Shown here: in pieces, positions 1 through 11,085 of the stretch
How the letters are laid out: each line of letters starts with the position of its first letter
Numbering within the stretch: position 1 is the stretch's first letter
Origin: Erinaceus europaeus
Taxonomy: Eukaryota; Chordata; Mammalia; Eulipotyphla; Erinaceidae
DNA length: 64,000 bases
NCBI RefSeq assembly: GCF_950295315.1
Contig: NC_080171.1
Coordinates: 91,187,516 to 91,251,515, forward strand
Reading direction: 5' to 3'
Program-made: the position numbers and the translations under genes
The notes under the pieces: generated by a model
What the model was told of the DNA's origin: nothing
Seen by the model: only the letters and a program-made list of their open reading frames with translations
Database searches by the model: none

Positions 1-1715
1 CTCATGGTCATGGATTGGAAGAATTAATATATCAAAATGATTATTCTCCCCAGATCCATATACAAATTTAATGTGAAACCCATCAAAGTTCCACCAAGCT
101 TTTTTAAGAGAATAGGACATAAAGTGCAATCATTTATCTAGAACCAGAAATCACCCAGAATTGCCAAAAGAATCTTGAGGAAAAGAAACAGAAATTGAGG
201 CATCACATTCCCAGATCTCAAACTATTACAAGGCCATCATCATCAAAACAGCCTGGTACTGGAACAAAAATAGGCACACAGACCAGTGGAACATAATTGA
301 AAGCCCAGAACTAAAGCCCCGCACCTATGGACATCTGATCTTTGATAAGGGGGCCTAAAGTATTAAATGGAGGAAGGAGGCTCTCTTCAATAAACGATGC
401 TGGAAAACTGGGTTGAAACATATAGAGGAATGAAACTTAACCACCTTATCTCACCAGAAACAAAAATCAACTCCAAATGAATCAAGGACCTGGATGTTAG
501 ACCAGAAACTATCAAATACTTAGAAGAAAACATTTCTGGAACACATTCCCACCTAAACCTCGAGTACATCTTTGATGAAAGAAACCTAATTTCAAGGAAG
601 ACTAAAGCAGAAACAAATCAATGGGACTACAACAAATTGAAAAGCGTCTGCACAGCCAAAGAAACTATCACACAAAGAGACCCCTCACAGAGTGGGATAA
701 GATCTTCACATGCCATACTTCAGACAAGAGGCTAATCACCAAAATATACAAAGAGCTCAGCAAACTTAGCAACAAAAAAGCAAATGACTCCATCCAAAAA
801 CGGGCAGAGGATATGAATAAAACATTCACTACAGAAGAGATCAAAAGGCTAACAAATACAAGACAAATTGCTCCAGGTCACTGATTGTCAGAGAAATGCA
901 AATAAAGACAACATTGAGATACTACCTTACCCCTGTGAGAATGGCATACATAAAAGAGGACATCAGCAACAAATGCTGGAGAAACTGTGGGGACAGAGGA
1001 ACCTTTCTGCACTGCTGATTGGAATGTAAATTGGTCCAGCCTCTCTGGAGAAGAGTCTGGAGAACTCTCACAAGGCTAGACATTGACCTTCCATATGACC
1101 CAGCAATTCCTCTCCGGGAGATATACCCCAAGGACTCCATAACACCCAACCAAAAAGAGGTGTGTACTCCTATGTTCATAGCAGCACAATTCATAATAGC
1201 TAAAACCTGGAAGCAACCCAGGTGCCCAACAACAGATGAGTGGCTGAGAAAGCTGTGGTATATATACGCAATGGAATACTATGCAGCTATTAAGGACAAT
1301 GAACCCATCTTGGACGGAGCTAGAAAGAATTATGTTAAGTGAGCTAAGTCAGAAAGATAAAAACGAGTATGGGATAATCCCACTAATCAACTGAATTTGA
1401 GAAAAAAGATCAGAAATGGAAACTAAAATCAGGATTTGACTAAATCTGGAGTAGGGCACCAAAGTAAAAACCCTGGGAAGAGGGTGAGGGTGGATATTCC
1501 TCTTCCTGAGGCAGCGGGGGGGTGAGGGACTATGGAGGGGGACAGTCTTTTGGTGGTGGGAATGGTATTTATGTACAATCCTATTAATTTGCAGTCTTAT
1601 AAATTACTATTTAATTAATATGATAGGGGAAATTTTGATTGTATGTTTCAAACTTTTTAAAGCACAGACGGAGTCTTTTTAATACATAGGCTGAGCTTTT
1701 GATATGTTGACTCTC
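1..1715 (+). mobile_element. L1 LINE 3' portion (ORF2 C-terminal region and 3' UTR), decayed
   Basis: Conceptual translation shows the C-terminal third of L1 ORF2 in pieces across all three plus frames. Around 621-884 there is the segment with PLTEWDKIFTCHTSDKRLI, and 1019-1342 carries YDPAIPLREIYPKD, MFIAAQFIIAKTW and IYAMEYYAAIK, which are hallmarks of the ORF2 C terminus. Stops and frameshifts make it non-functional. After about 1343 comes a 3' UTR with the ggtggtgggaatggtattta region, related to the antisense copy near 5460-5640. The element runs off the left edge. No poly(A) separates it from module X at about 1715. Confidence 0.9.
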
Positions 1716-2395
1716 TGAAAAGCCTAGACCAGGGAGAACAGAAGCAACCGGTGGCACAGCTATATACAAATAATGTCAAAGGACATAAATTATGGTGATG
1801 TTGGGTATTATACAGCAAATCTTAACAAAGGGATTTTCAAAGGTAATCAAATAATGTGATTATAATAATAACTATCTATTGTCTTCTTAAACCCTAAGAT
1901 AGCAGGAAGCTCTCATTTCCTTTATACAGCCTATATTTCCCATAGTCCTGGAACCTCTCCGGGGGCTCACTTTTCTGCATGCTTCTCTCAGTTCATACCA
2001 AATAATATTGCATCTGCTGATCCCAACCTAATCACGCAATGAGTACCACCTCAGCATGCTTCACTGCAAACTGTGTCCAGAGACTTCAGGTGTGGAATGA
2101 CAACCCTTCAGCTTCATTACTTGGGTGAGACCTTTCCTTTCATAGTATTCTCTAATTCCATTCCAGGCGGTTCACTTTCTAACAAAGTCCCAAAACCTAG
2201 ATATAGACCAGGTCCCGTAAGATAGAGCATATGTTCACATATATCCATAAATTAGGGCAAAATATATACCTGAAAGCTAAAATACACAATAGTCTGCAGT
2301 GAGTCAGTATAAAGTTCCTAATGAAATAGTATCTAATTAGACTTAGATACCCTCCTAACCTACTCCCTATTACAGTTTTCTCACTCACTCCAAAG
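1716..2395 (+). mobile_element. Module X, subtype i (long A-tailed repeat), 3'-incomplete copy
   Basis: This stretch matches 3294-3870 and the reverse complement of 39640-40130 almost colinearly. Shared blocks include tcttaaaccctaagatagca, ggtgtggaatgacaaccctt and tagtattctctaattccatt. It follows the L1 3' UTR with no A-tail between them, so it may be an extended L1 3' UTR or an independent family. No coding capacity is seen. The distal 3' end present in the 3.3-4.2 kb copy is missing here. Confidence 0.7.
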
Positions 2396-2965
2396 CTAAC
2401 CTTAGCAAAGCAAGGACTGCAAAAGCCGAATAAAGGCTTTTGAGAGACTGGCATACTTTAATGATGACTCTTTAGTCACAGGCCACCCCATCAGCTGGGG
2501 CCCTATTCAGGGAGTCCCGAGATTCCAAAACAGACATGATGGGCCTAGGCTTCAAATAAATCCCTCTCTCCATTGTTACTGGTCCTCTCTATCATAAACA
2601 ACAAAATAGAATTCTTTGTGGGCCCCCATAGGACCTTGCCCTCAACTTGGATCAACAATTGTAGAGAATGTTCCATCCTCCGAAGAAAGATAGGACAACA
2701 TACGCTATGCTACACCTGAGGAAGATGGGTTGATATTGGGGCAGTTTGGAATGTTCCTACTCATGACCACAGAATATGAGCTCAGATCTACAGGGATGCA
2801 GAGGTCACATAGGCTCCTAGGCTGAATATGGGCCCCAGAGTAAATCAAATCAATGGGGTTTACAGTCAACAATATTTATACCCATTCTCCATATTAGGGA
2901 GCTTCTCTCTTCCCTGATCCAGCTTTCTCTCCCTTTTCCATCCATGACATCACCTCCCCAGATGG
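2396..2965 (+). mobile_element. Module X, subtype ii, internal part
   Basis: This matches the reverse complement of 24470-24830, 59080-59640 and 61300-61530. Shared stretches surround gaccttgccctcaacttgga and ccctgatccagctttctctc. The distal 3' end is absent and there is no A-tail, so the copy is truncated. No open frame of note is present. Divergence from the other copies looks substantial. Confidence 0.6.
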
Positions 2966-3111
2966 ATTGGGGAAGGCAGGCTACAAGTTGGGTAATAAAT
3001 CATGAGGCACTCGTTCAGATTCAACCTAGACTCATTTCAGCTGTATCAGAAAGTGATTGGATTGTTTTGTAAGTGGGTCATGAATCCAATTTACATTTAA
3101 AAGTTAAAAAT

Positions 3112-3293
3112 TAGGGCTGGTGAACTGTCTCACGTGGATAGTGTGCTGCTTTGTTATATGTGAGACCCAGGTTGAAGCACGAGCCCGCCTCCCCCCAATA
3201 CATACACTGCATTGAAGGAAGCTTTGGTGCTGTGGTCTCTTTCACATTCTCTCTGCTGCCACTCTGTAAAAGAACAAAACAAAACAAAACAAA
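3112..3293 (+). mobile_element. Short tRNA-like SINE, ending in an (AAAAC)n tail
   Basis: The left end (agggctggtgaactgtctca) followed by a tggatagtgtgctgctttgt block and a B-box-like stretch at gacccaggttgaagcac has tRNA-derived SINE layout. The right end is an acaaaacaaaacaaaac tail. It resembles other low-copy SINEs of the same genome but differs from the three more common types in this window. Confidence 0.6.
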
Positions 3294-4235
3294 AAACCAG
3301 CTATAAACAAGATGCTGGGTATTATACCCCAAACCCTATCAAAGGGGTTTTCCAAAGTTAACCCTATCACCAAATAATGTGACCATAAACAGTAACTATC
3401 CACTGTCTTCTTGAACCCTAAGACAACAGGAACCTCATATTTCCACTATAGAGCCTATATTTCCCCCAGTCCTGGAACCTTAGGGTGGGGCCCACTTTTC
3501 TGCATGCTGTTCTCAATTCAAATCAAATAATATTGCATCCATGGATCGCAACCTAATCAAGGCAATGAGTGCCACCCCAGCATACTTGACTTCAGACTGT
3601 GACCAGAGACTTCAGGTGTGGAATGACAATCCTTCAGCTTCATCCCTTGGGTGAGAACTTTCCTTTCATAGTATTCTCTAATTCCATTCCAGGTGTTCCA
3701 CACCCCAATAAAGTTCCCAAACCTAGATATAGTCCAGGTCCCCTGAGATAGAGCATAGGTTCACACGTGCCCATCAACTATGGGAAAAATATATACCTGA
3801 AAGCAGAAGTACACAAGAGCATGCAGGGAATACCCCCAACACTTCATCTGCACTATTCCAGTCCTTAGGTCCATGATTGTTCAACAATTTGTTTGGCTTT
3901 GTATGTCAACTCTTTTTTCAGCCACCAGGTTCCCATCAATGTGTCCTGGAGCTCTGCTTCCCCAGAGACCCACCCTACTAGGGAAAGAGAAAGGCCGACT
4001 GGGAGTATGGATTGACCAGTCAAGGCCCATGTTCAGCGGGGAAGCAATTACAGAAGCCAGACCTCTGCAACCACCCTCTGCAACCCACAATGGCCCTGGA
4101 TCCATACTCCCAGAGAGATAGAGAATGGGAAGGCTATCAGGGGAGGGGGTGGGATATGAAGATCGGGTTATGGGAATTGTGCGGAATTGCACCCCTCTTA
4201 TACTATGGTTTTGTTAATGTCTCCTTTCTTAAAAA
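3294..4235 (+). mobile_element. Module X, subtype i, copy with intact 3' end and A-tail
   Basis: This is the most complete plus-strand copy of the module. It ends in ttgttaatgtctcctttctt followed by about ten A residues, the layout of an L1-mobilised element. The 3' region, from tgtcctggagctctgcttcc to the tail, recurs in opposite orientation at 4658-4853, 23960-24300, 39211-39600, 56330-56720 and 60615-60990. The 60-100 codon open frames over it shift between copies and are not genes. Confidence 0.75.
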
Positions 4236-4243
4236 AAAAAATT

Positions 4244-4510
4244 GGGACTCAGGCAGTAGCGCAATGGGTTAAGCACACATGGCACAAAGCGCAACAACCA
4301 GTGGAAGGATCCCGGTTCAAGCCCCCAGCTCCCCACCTGCAGGGGTGTCACTTCACAAGCGGTGAAGCAGGTCTGCAGGTGTCTGTCTTTCTCTCCCCCT
4401 CTCTGTCTTCCCCTCCTCTCTCCATTTCTCTCTGTCCTATCCAACAACAATGACATCAATAATAACAATAAAAAACAATAAGGGCAACAAAAGGGAAAAT
4501 AAATAAATAT
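4244..4510 (+). mobile_element. SINE type A (hedgehog-type tRNA-like SINE)
   Basis: The left end is gggactcaggcagtagcgca. An internal promoter-like block sits around ggatcccggttcaagcccc, then ccccacctgcaggggtgtca, the pyrimidine-rich ctctccccctctctgtcttc segment and a right end of agggcaacaaaagggaaaat with an A-rich tail. It inserted directly behind the A-tail of the module X copy. Confidence 0.9.
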
Positions 4511-4642
4511 CAAAAAAATTAAAAAATTAAAAATTAAATTTTAAAAATTAAAAAATCATACTGACTGTTGTGTGCAGAGTGAAAAAGTCCCAACAAAGGA
4601 GACCAAGAATAAGGCCACCACAGAAATGTATAGTGGCCACTC

Positions 4643-4868
4643 AGACTTATAGCACCTTTTTAAAATTATTTATTTATAAAAAGGAAACACTGACAAAAAC
4701 CATAGGATAAGAGGATAGTTGTACCTACAACTCCACACAATTCCCAACACCATATCTCCATATCCCATCCCCTCCCTTGATAGCTTTCCTGTTCTTTAGC
4801 CCTCCGGGAGTATGGACCCAAAGTCCTTGTGGGATGCAGAAGGTGGAAGGTCTGACTTATAGCACCTT
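4643..4868 (-). mobile_element. Module X 3' end, 5'-truncated, with 15-bp target duplication
   Basis: The extreme 3' end of module X lies antisense between two copies of gacttatagcacctt (about 4643-4657 and 4854-4868). The left side carries a T-rich stretch, the complement of a short A-tail. A 5'-truncated copy with an A-tail and a 15-bp duplication is the classic product of L1 target-primed reverse transcription. This shows that the module ends where its A-tail starts. Confidence 0.8.
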
Positions 4869-5034
4869 CTAAGATGCTGGCCAAATATATAAAGAATCTC
4901 TGTGAATGCTGTCTACTATACCTGAAACACTGATAGAGGATTCTGATTTATCTGGTTAAGGTTAGAATTTTTTAAAAGTTATTTTTAGAAATGCTTTAAC
5001 AATTTAATCCCAGTGTCAGAATTCAATCAGTTTA

Positions 5035-5400
5035 AAAATCTGAAACATTGGGGGTCCCAGCGAGTTAAGTGCACGTGGTGCAAAGCACAAGGATGGGTGT
5101 AAGGATCCCAGTTCGAGTCCCTAGCTCCCCACCTTCAGGGGAGTCGCTTCACAGGTGCTGAAGCAGGTCTGCAGGTGTCTGTCTTTCTCTCCTCCTTTCT
5201 GTCTTCCCCTCCTCTCTCCATTTCTCTCTGTCCTAGCCAACAATGAATGACATCAACAATAACAGTAATAACCACAACAAGGCTACAACAACAATGGCAA
5301 CAAAAGGGGGAGGAAATGGCCTCCAGGAGCAGTGGATTCATGGTGCAGGCACTGAGCCCCAGCAATAACCCTGGAGGCAAAAAAAAAATCTGAAATATTA
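5035..5400 (+). mobile_element. SINE type A, long-tailed form
   Basis: The body runs from gggggtcccagcgagttaag to a right end reading cctccaggagcagtggattc and agcaataaccctggaggcaa before the A-tail. That is a longer 3' end than the 4.2 kb copy has. Near-identical flanks (aatctgaaacatt and aatctgaaatatt) look like a target duplication with one change. Confidence 0.9.
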
Positions 5401-5454
5401 AATACTTAGACTAAAGGAATATATAGTTAGAACTGAAATCTAGGCAGTTAACTA

Positions 5455-6331
5455 ACTTGAAATATTCAATCTATTCCCCCCTTGACATATTGAATAAGTG
5501 GTGATTTATAATATAATACTATAAATTAATAGTATAGTTTCCTATCACCAAAGGTCTGTGCTCCCCACCCCAACCTCCTACAGTTAACCTGACCCTGTTC
5601 CCCATTCTGTTACTTTGGTGCAATACTCCAGACTCAGTTCAAATTCTGCTTTGTGTCTTCCCTTTCTGTTCTTATTTTTCATCTTCTGTCTATGAGTGGG
5701 CTCATCCCACATTCATCCTCCTCTTTCTGACTTATCTCACTTAACATGATTCCTTCAAACTCCATCTAAGATGAGACGGAGAACGTGAGTTCATTATTTT
5801 TAATAGTTGAGTAGTATTCCACTGTGCATATATACTACAATTCTCTCAGCCACTCATCTGTTTTTGGACACTCAGGTTGTTTCTAGGTTTTGACTATTAT
5901 AAATCATGCTGCTATGGACATAGATACACACAAATGTTGTAAGATGGATATATTTGACTCCTTAGGCTAAATCTCCAGGAGAGGAATTTCTGGGTCATAA
6001 GGAAGGTGCATTTCTATCATTGTGAGTGTTGTGCTTTCCACAGGAGTTAGACCAATTTACATACCCACCAGAAGAGCTGGAGAGTTCCTTTGTCTCCACA
6101 ACCTCTCCAGCATTTGTTGCTGCTGTCATTTCTGATGTATGACATTCTTATAGGACAGAGATGGTATCTCATTATTGTCTTTATTTGCATTTCTCGAACA
6201 ATCAGTACCTTGGAGCAATTTTTCATATGTCTGTTGGCTTTTTTGTTCTCTTCTTTGGTAAATACCGTTTATACCCTCTTCCCATTTTTGAATGGGGTTA
6301 TTTTGTTGTTGATGAGTTTGGTGTTTTTTTT
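5455..6331 (-). mobile_element. L1 3' end (ORF2 C terminus and 3' UTR), antisense, old
   Basis: Read on the minus strand this contains a 3' UTR (about 5455-5660) and then ORF2 C-terminal coding remains. The end of ORF2 is around tgagtagtattccactgtgc (complement of the codons for the MEYYAAI region). Many stops break it. A type D SINE interrupts it at 6332-6478, and L1-like sequence (gagttctttatatatgttga) resumes briefly after it. Confidence 0.85.
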
Positions 6332-6480
6332 TTTAAAGATTTTTATTTATTCAGAGAAAGATAGGAGGAGAGAGAAAGAACCAGACACCACTCTGGCACA
6401 TGTGTTTCTGGGGATCAAACTCGGGACCTCATGCTTGAGAGTCCAAAGCTTTATCACTGAGCCACCTCCCAGACCACATG
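6332..6480 (-). mobile_element. SINE type D, antisense
   Basis: On the minus strand the element starts near ggtctgggaggtggctcagt. It has a B-box-like block in gggacctcatgcttgagagt (complement), then ggttctttctctctcctcct and an A/T tail. The same type recurs at 37222-37385 (minus) and 61003-61128 (plus). It sits inside the L1 fragment, so it is younger than that L1. Confidence 0.8.
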
Positions 6481-6497
6481 AGTTCTTTATATATGTT

Positions 6498-7035
6498 GAT
6501 CTCCCTGGACAGACATCCTCACCAAATGTATCCTGGAACCGGAACCTCACCTTTCCAGAGCTCCCTACCCTACTAGAGGAAGATAGGAACAAGTTGGGGG
6601 TATGGCTCAACCTGCTAATGTCCATATCTAGTGTAGAAGCAATCACAGAAGCCAAATTCCCTCCCCATAAAGAATTTTGGTCCATCTTTCCAGAGGGGGA
6701 GAAGTGATAGTGGAAGATGAACAGAAGGCTCTAATTCCATCAGGACTTAGAAAGAGAAGAGGAAAAAAGGAAAGACTGTCGAAGTAGTAATAGATATGGG
6801 TGTATCTTAGAAAGGAAGAGAAGGGAGAGCCATAGGAAAAAAATAGACAAATATATATGAATATAGATAGATAGTTATAGAAATAATATTAAACTCTTAT
6901 CTGTGAGCTTGGGAGAACTACTGAAGATTGGATGGAATGGGGATAAAGAACTCTCTTGGTGGGAACAGTGTGGAATTATACCTCTATTATTTTAAATTTT
7001 ATAAATCAATATGAAATCACTAATAAAATAAAATA
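6498..7035 (+). mobile_element. Module X related element, variant 3' end (subtype iii)
   Basis: The left part (cctggaaccggaacctcacc to gtagaagcaatcacagaagc) matches the last 300 bases of module X. The 3' end then differs: it continues through aagtgatagtggaagatgaa and ggtgggaacagtgtggaatt to an ataaaataaaataaaat tail. Similar variant copies lie at 35705-36250 and 36258-36710, so this is a real sub-lineage. Confidence 0.65.
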
Positions 7036-7420
7036 AAATCCTTCTAAATACTTGTTTCAGGTATTTCATGTCATCAGTGTCCAACTCTGAAAGCCCGGAC
7101 TGAGGTCATTCACCCAGCCACCTTTGTGAAGAATAAAATGAGAACATCAGTCACCCAGAGAAAAATTTCACCATTTTGGACAGGGAATTTAAAAAGGATT
7201 ATCCTGGAAAAAAGAAACTGCCTTCTGGTTATCTCAGTGAGTCAATGATGCAAACAAGGTTGTCCTGATCAGAAAGCACTAAAGGTGAAAATAGCATGAG
7301 AAAGACAGTCTTTTTTTTTTTTTTTAAGGTATAATCCTTCTGTTTTAGGAGTACATGTTCACATCTTTCATTAGGAAGGACAAAGGTGTTCCCTTCCTTC
7401 TTCTCTCTCTTTTTTAAAAT
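7036..7420. other. No gene or clear repeat
   Basis: This is ordinary A/T-rich DNA with a 14-15 base T run near 7311-7325. I see no open frame, RNA gene or recognised repeat. Confidence 0.5.
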
Positions 7421-7695
7421 AATTTTTTATATTTATTTATTTTCCCTTTTGTTGCCCTTGTTTTTTTTTCCATTATTGTTGTAGTTATTGTTGTTGTCGT
7501 TTTTGGATAGGACAGAGAAATGGAGAGAGGAGGGGAAGACAGAAAGGGGGAGAGAAAGACAGACACCTACAGACCTGCTTCACCGCTTGTGAAGTGACCC
7601 CCCCTGCAGGTGGGGAGCCGGGGTCTCGAACCGGGATCCTTACACCAGTCCTTGCACTTTGAGCCACATGCACTGTACTACCGCCCGATTCTCCC
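7421..7695 (-). mobile_element. SINE type A, antisense
   Basis: It reads in reverse from a T-rich left side and ttttcccttttgttgccctt, through gcaggtggggagccggggtc, to the 5' end at ctaccgcccgattctccctt. A long C/T tract begins directly after its 5' end. Confidence 0.9.
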
Positions 7696-7699
7696 TTCT

Positions 7700-7830
7700 G
7701 CTTGCTCTTTCTTTCTTTCCTTTCCTTTCCTTTCCTTCTTTCTTTCTTTCTTTCTTTCTTTCTTTCCTTTCTTCTTCCTTCTCTTCCACTCTGTCTTTCT
7801 CTTCCTCTCTCTGTCTTTCTCAAATGTTCC
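7700..7830. repeat. C/T-rich low-complexity tract, (ctttc)n and (cttt)n
   Basis: Runs of tttcctttcctttcct and tttctttctttctttc make one strand almost pure pyrimidine. The Phe/Ser-rich and Lys/Arg-rich open frames over it are artefacts of the repeat. Confidence 0.9.
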
Positions 7831-8253
7831 TGGATGGTGAAGACAAGACACCCAGCCTTATACACATGCCTCTTCCTTTTTTACTCCAGAGCCTTTTTGC
7901 ATAGATGTTTTCTCCTTCCTGGAAGGTTTTTCCTACAACAGTTCATGCAACTAGCTCCATCTTTCCCTTCTAGTCTCAGCTCAGTGTATATACTTTCAGT
8001 GGCTTTCGCTAACCAGTTCAGTTCCAGCAGGTTATCTTTTTGCCAATCTACTATTTTGCTTTTTGCGTTTCTCTTCATAAACCTGACACAGTCTGCCACT
8101 AGTAGACTTGGCTGCTTCTGTCTGCGGTGTCTTTTCTAGAGGGCAAACACTGCGAGGAGGAAAGTGACTTCTGCTCTGTTGTACTGTACTTTTAGTATTC
8201 CAAAATTGTAGCATCCAGAAACAGCACCTGAGCTAGATAAGGAGTTCAGCATA

Positions 8254-8425
8254 GGGACTGGGTGGTGGCACATCTGGTTGAGAGCATGTTACAATGTATC
8301 CCCACCTGTAGGGGGAAAGCTTCACAAGTGGTGAAGCAGTGCTGCAGGCATCTGTCTTTCTCTCCCTCCTACTACCCTCTTCCTTCTCAATTTCTAGCTG
8401 TCGCTATCCAATAAATAAATAAAAA
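8254..8425 (+). mobile_element. SINE type B
   Basis: The left end gggactgggtggtggcacat is followed by a shortened promoter region, gggggaaagcttcacaagtg, gtgaagcagtgctgcaggca and a right end of ctatccaataaataaataaa. Type B shares the tcacaagtggtgaagcag motif with type A but has its own left end and an AATAAA-rich tail. Confidence 0.85.
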
Positions 8426-8429
8426 TATT

Positions 8430-9430
8430 TGTTACAAAGACTGCATGGCAAGAAAAGTATTCTTAAAAAATAAAATAAAGTATCTCGGTAGACACTGATG
8501 GCATAACTCGCTTCTTGCTTGATCAGAGGGGCCTCTAAACTCACTTCTTTCTCTAGGAGGCTTTGCTCTTGCAGCAACCGTTGAGACCCTCCTCTCAGTC
8601 ATGAATGGCAGGGACTACAGAAATTCTTCCATCTGGATGAAGAAACTCCTTCACTAGACACAGAAAAGCTTCCGGGAACATAGGGTCTGATTGCCTTTCT
8701 CCCAGGATTCATTCAGGAAATTGGATGTGCTCCCCTTCCTCCCAGCATGCACAGCCCTGTCCCAGACACATCAGACCACACCGACTAATGCCAGCTGGAG
8801 TCTGAGGCATGGCCTTAAATCACACAGCCATCCTGAGGCGGGAACCTGGGCCCCAGCCATACATCAGCGGGCATGTGGTGGACTCGTATATTACCTCAGT
8901 CCATAAAGCTTTCAGTAGCACCTGGGGAAGCACGCTGGAAGTGCTTCACTGAACAGCAACTCAGGGAATGATTGTCCTCATATGTAACTTTCTCTGTGCT
9001 TTGGAGAGCGTCTTTTTTTTTTTCCCCTTTCCCAAGCTCTTCTTCCTTCCTTTCCTTGTCTTTTGTTTTCCAGGAGGGAGAAGGGCAGTCAGTGTATCCT
9101 GGCTAGCCACAAAGAGAAGGAAGAATATGGGATCTTCATCCCACAGGTAGGACTTAAAAAGGGACAGAAAGGGAAAACACAAAATAAAACTTAAACTGAG
9201 CTTGGTGTGTTTCATCAAAGCAAAAGGCTCTGAGAAAAGAGGGCAGGGAGGGGTCTGGGGTGTGTGTTGGGAGGTTTGAGGTGATGATATGTGGTGGTGG
9301 GAAAGGACCCAAGTGCAGGCTGAGAGTATTGCAGACGTTTCTCTTGGGGAGATGAGAAATTGTACTTGTGTGTCAACAACTGTACTATAAACTGTTAACC
9401 TCTCCAATAAAATGATAAAGGAAAAAATAT
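8430..9430. other. Mostly unique DNA; possible repeat 3' end near 9287-9425
   Basis: No supported gene lies here. The stretch around 9287-9425 (aattgtacttgtgtgtcaac, then ctccaataaaatgataaagg) looks like the 3' end of an interspersed repeat, because similar wording recurs at 10290-10412. A short T run and pyrimidine-rich stretch lies at 9010-9060. Confidence 0.4.
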
Positions 9431-9436
9431 GACATA

Positions 9437-9655
9437 GGGGCCAGGTGGTGGTTTACCCAGAGGAATACATGTTATCATGGACAAGGAACTGAGTTTTGTA
9501 CTACCCACCACCTCATCTGTAGGAGAGAAGCCTCATGAACAGTGAACCAGTACTGTTGCAGGTGTATGTCTCTCACTCTCTCTCCATCAGTATCTCCCCT
9601 TCCCTCTTGATTTCTTTATATTTCTATACAATAAATAAATACTTAAAATATCTGA
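9437..9655 (+). mobile_element. SINE type B, diverged
   Basis: The left end ggggccaggtggtggtttac, the middle agaagcctcatgaacagtga and the right end atacaataaataaatactta follow type B order with many differences. Imperfect flanks containing tgacata may be the old target duplication. Confidence 0.75.
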
Positions 9656-9675
9656 CATAACAAAATAGAGTATTA

Positions 9676-9968
9676 AAGGTAATTTGAAGGGGAGTTGGGC
9701 TGTAGCGCAGTGGGTTAAGCGCAAGGACCGGCGTAAGGATCCCAGTTTGAGCCTCCGGCTCCCCACCCGCAGGGGAGTCGCTTCACAAGTAGTGAAGCAG
9801 GTCTGCAGGTGTCTATCTTTCTCTCCCCCTCTCTGTCTTCTCCTCCTCTCTTCATTTCTTTGTATCCTATCCAACAACGATGACATCAATAATGACTACA
9901 ACAATAAAACAGCAAGGGCAACAAAAAGCAATAAATAAGTAAATATTTTTAAAAAGTAATTTGAATAC
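9676..9968 (+). mobile_element. SINE type A with short target duplication
   Basis: The body starts at ggggagttgggctgtagcgc and ends in agggcaacaaaaagcaataa. The flanks share gtaatttgaa on both sides (about 9680 and 9955). The short reading frames in both directions are SINE shadows. Confidence 0.9.
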
Positions 9969-9991
9969 ATGAACTTGTAAAAAAAAGTAAC

Positions 9992-10275
9992 GGGAGTTGG
10001 ATGGTGGCATACCTGGTTAATCACACATAGTATGAACTGTAAGGACCTGAACAAGGATCTGGGTTCATACCTCGCTCCCCACCTGCATAGAAAACACTTC
10101 AGGAACGGGAAAGCAGGTCTGCAGGTATCTCTGCCTCTCTTCCTCTCTATCTTCCCATCCTTTCTCAATTTCCCTCTGTCCTATCTAATAAATGGAACAA
10201 AATGGCTTTCAGGAGCAGTGGATTTGTAATGCTATCACTGAGTCCTGTCAATAACCCCAGAGGAAAAAAAAGTAA
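9992..10275 (+). mobile_element. SINE type A/B mosaic with long 3' end
   Basis: The left end (gggagttggatggtggcata) resembles type B, while the right end (ggctttcaggagcagtggat, then caataaccccagaggaaaaa) is the long 3' end of type A. This may be a mosaic or an older intermediate subfamily. The flanks share agtaa, which is too short to be decisive. Confidence 0.75.
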
Positions 10276-10412
10276 TTAAACAGTCTCTAAGATTTTTGTG
10301 ATGGCTATGGTTGGAGAGAGCACAGAATTGTGGTGGCTGCAATGTGGAACTATACACCTGTAATATGATAGTATTGTAAACCATTATTAAATAACTAATT
10401 AAAGCCTTAAAA

Positions 10413-11085
10413 ATAAAGAAAAGAAAAACAGCTAAGGGGATCAAGGCAGACAAAATAAGGCAAGGGATGGGGCTTACAGAGAATGAAAATGGCAACCCCA
10501 GGAGACACACACACCCTCCCTGTAAAGTGGGCTTGCAGAAAAGGTTCCTGGGTTCCCTGAGGGAGAATGTGTGGTGGGTGGTTGGTGCTCGTGGGTGGCT
10601 TTTGGACTTTGTTCCAGTCCTTTACTGATGGAGACAGTATAAAACAGTCACAACCTCTTGGGAAGTGGGTTGACTTGGAGACACTGAGCTTGGACCCAAG
10701 TGTCTGTCCCCTTGTTCATCAATTATCTCAGCTTCTCTTAAGCCTCCTTTTCTCTTATTCTTCTAGTGGCATCAGATGTGGGCCCCTCAGAAAGTTATGC
10801 TGGAGAGTAAATGCACAGAGGTGCTTGAAGAACTGTCATGTGCCCCATGGGATGGGGCATGTCCACAGAAATGTCTGACATCAGTTACTACAAAGCACTG
10901 GCTGGCAGACAGTGACAGGCACAACTTCCTTCAGAGAGTTCTCCATGGGAGAAGTTCCCATGCCATGTCCATGTTACCTCCAACCTTTGCACATGCTGGG
11001 AGAACCACTGCCTCTCCACCTTCCATGTCACTTAAAAATGGCCTTTCTCATTCTCATCAGCACATCTCTAAAAATTGGTTATGAG
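10413..11085. other. Unique DNA, no supported gene
   Basis: Two overlapping frames of about 100 codons (10567-10878 and 10776-11084, plus strand) overlap each other in different frames. They show no recognisable domain and no supporting signals. I regard the region as non-coding. Confidence 0.45.

Noticed and set aside
6090..6707. 205-codon plus-strand frame
   Set aside because: It crosses the antisense L1 end, an antisense SINE and module X in turn. It is a chance frame over unrelated repeats.
7700..7830. CRISPR-like or satellite array
   Set aside because: The repeats have no spacers and the genome is mammalian. They are simple C/T tracts.
8961..9407. 148-codon minus-strand frame
   Set aside because: The Lys-rich part comes from a C/T tract and the rest has no recognisable domain. 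No promoter, splice or codon-use support is visible.
10567..11084. Two overlapping frames of about 100 codons in unique DNA
   Set aside because: Different phases, no domain, no supporting signals. A conserved exon could not be shown from one sequence.
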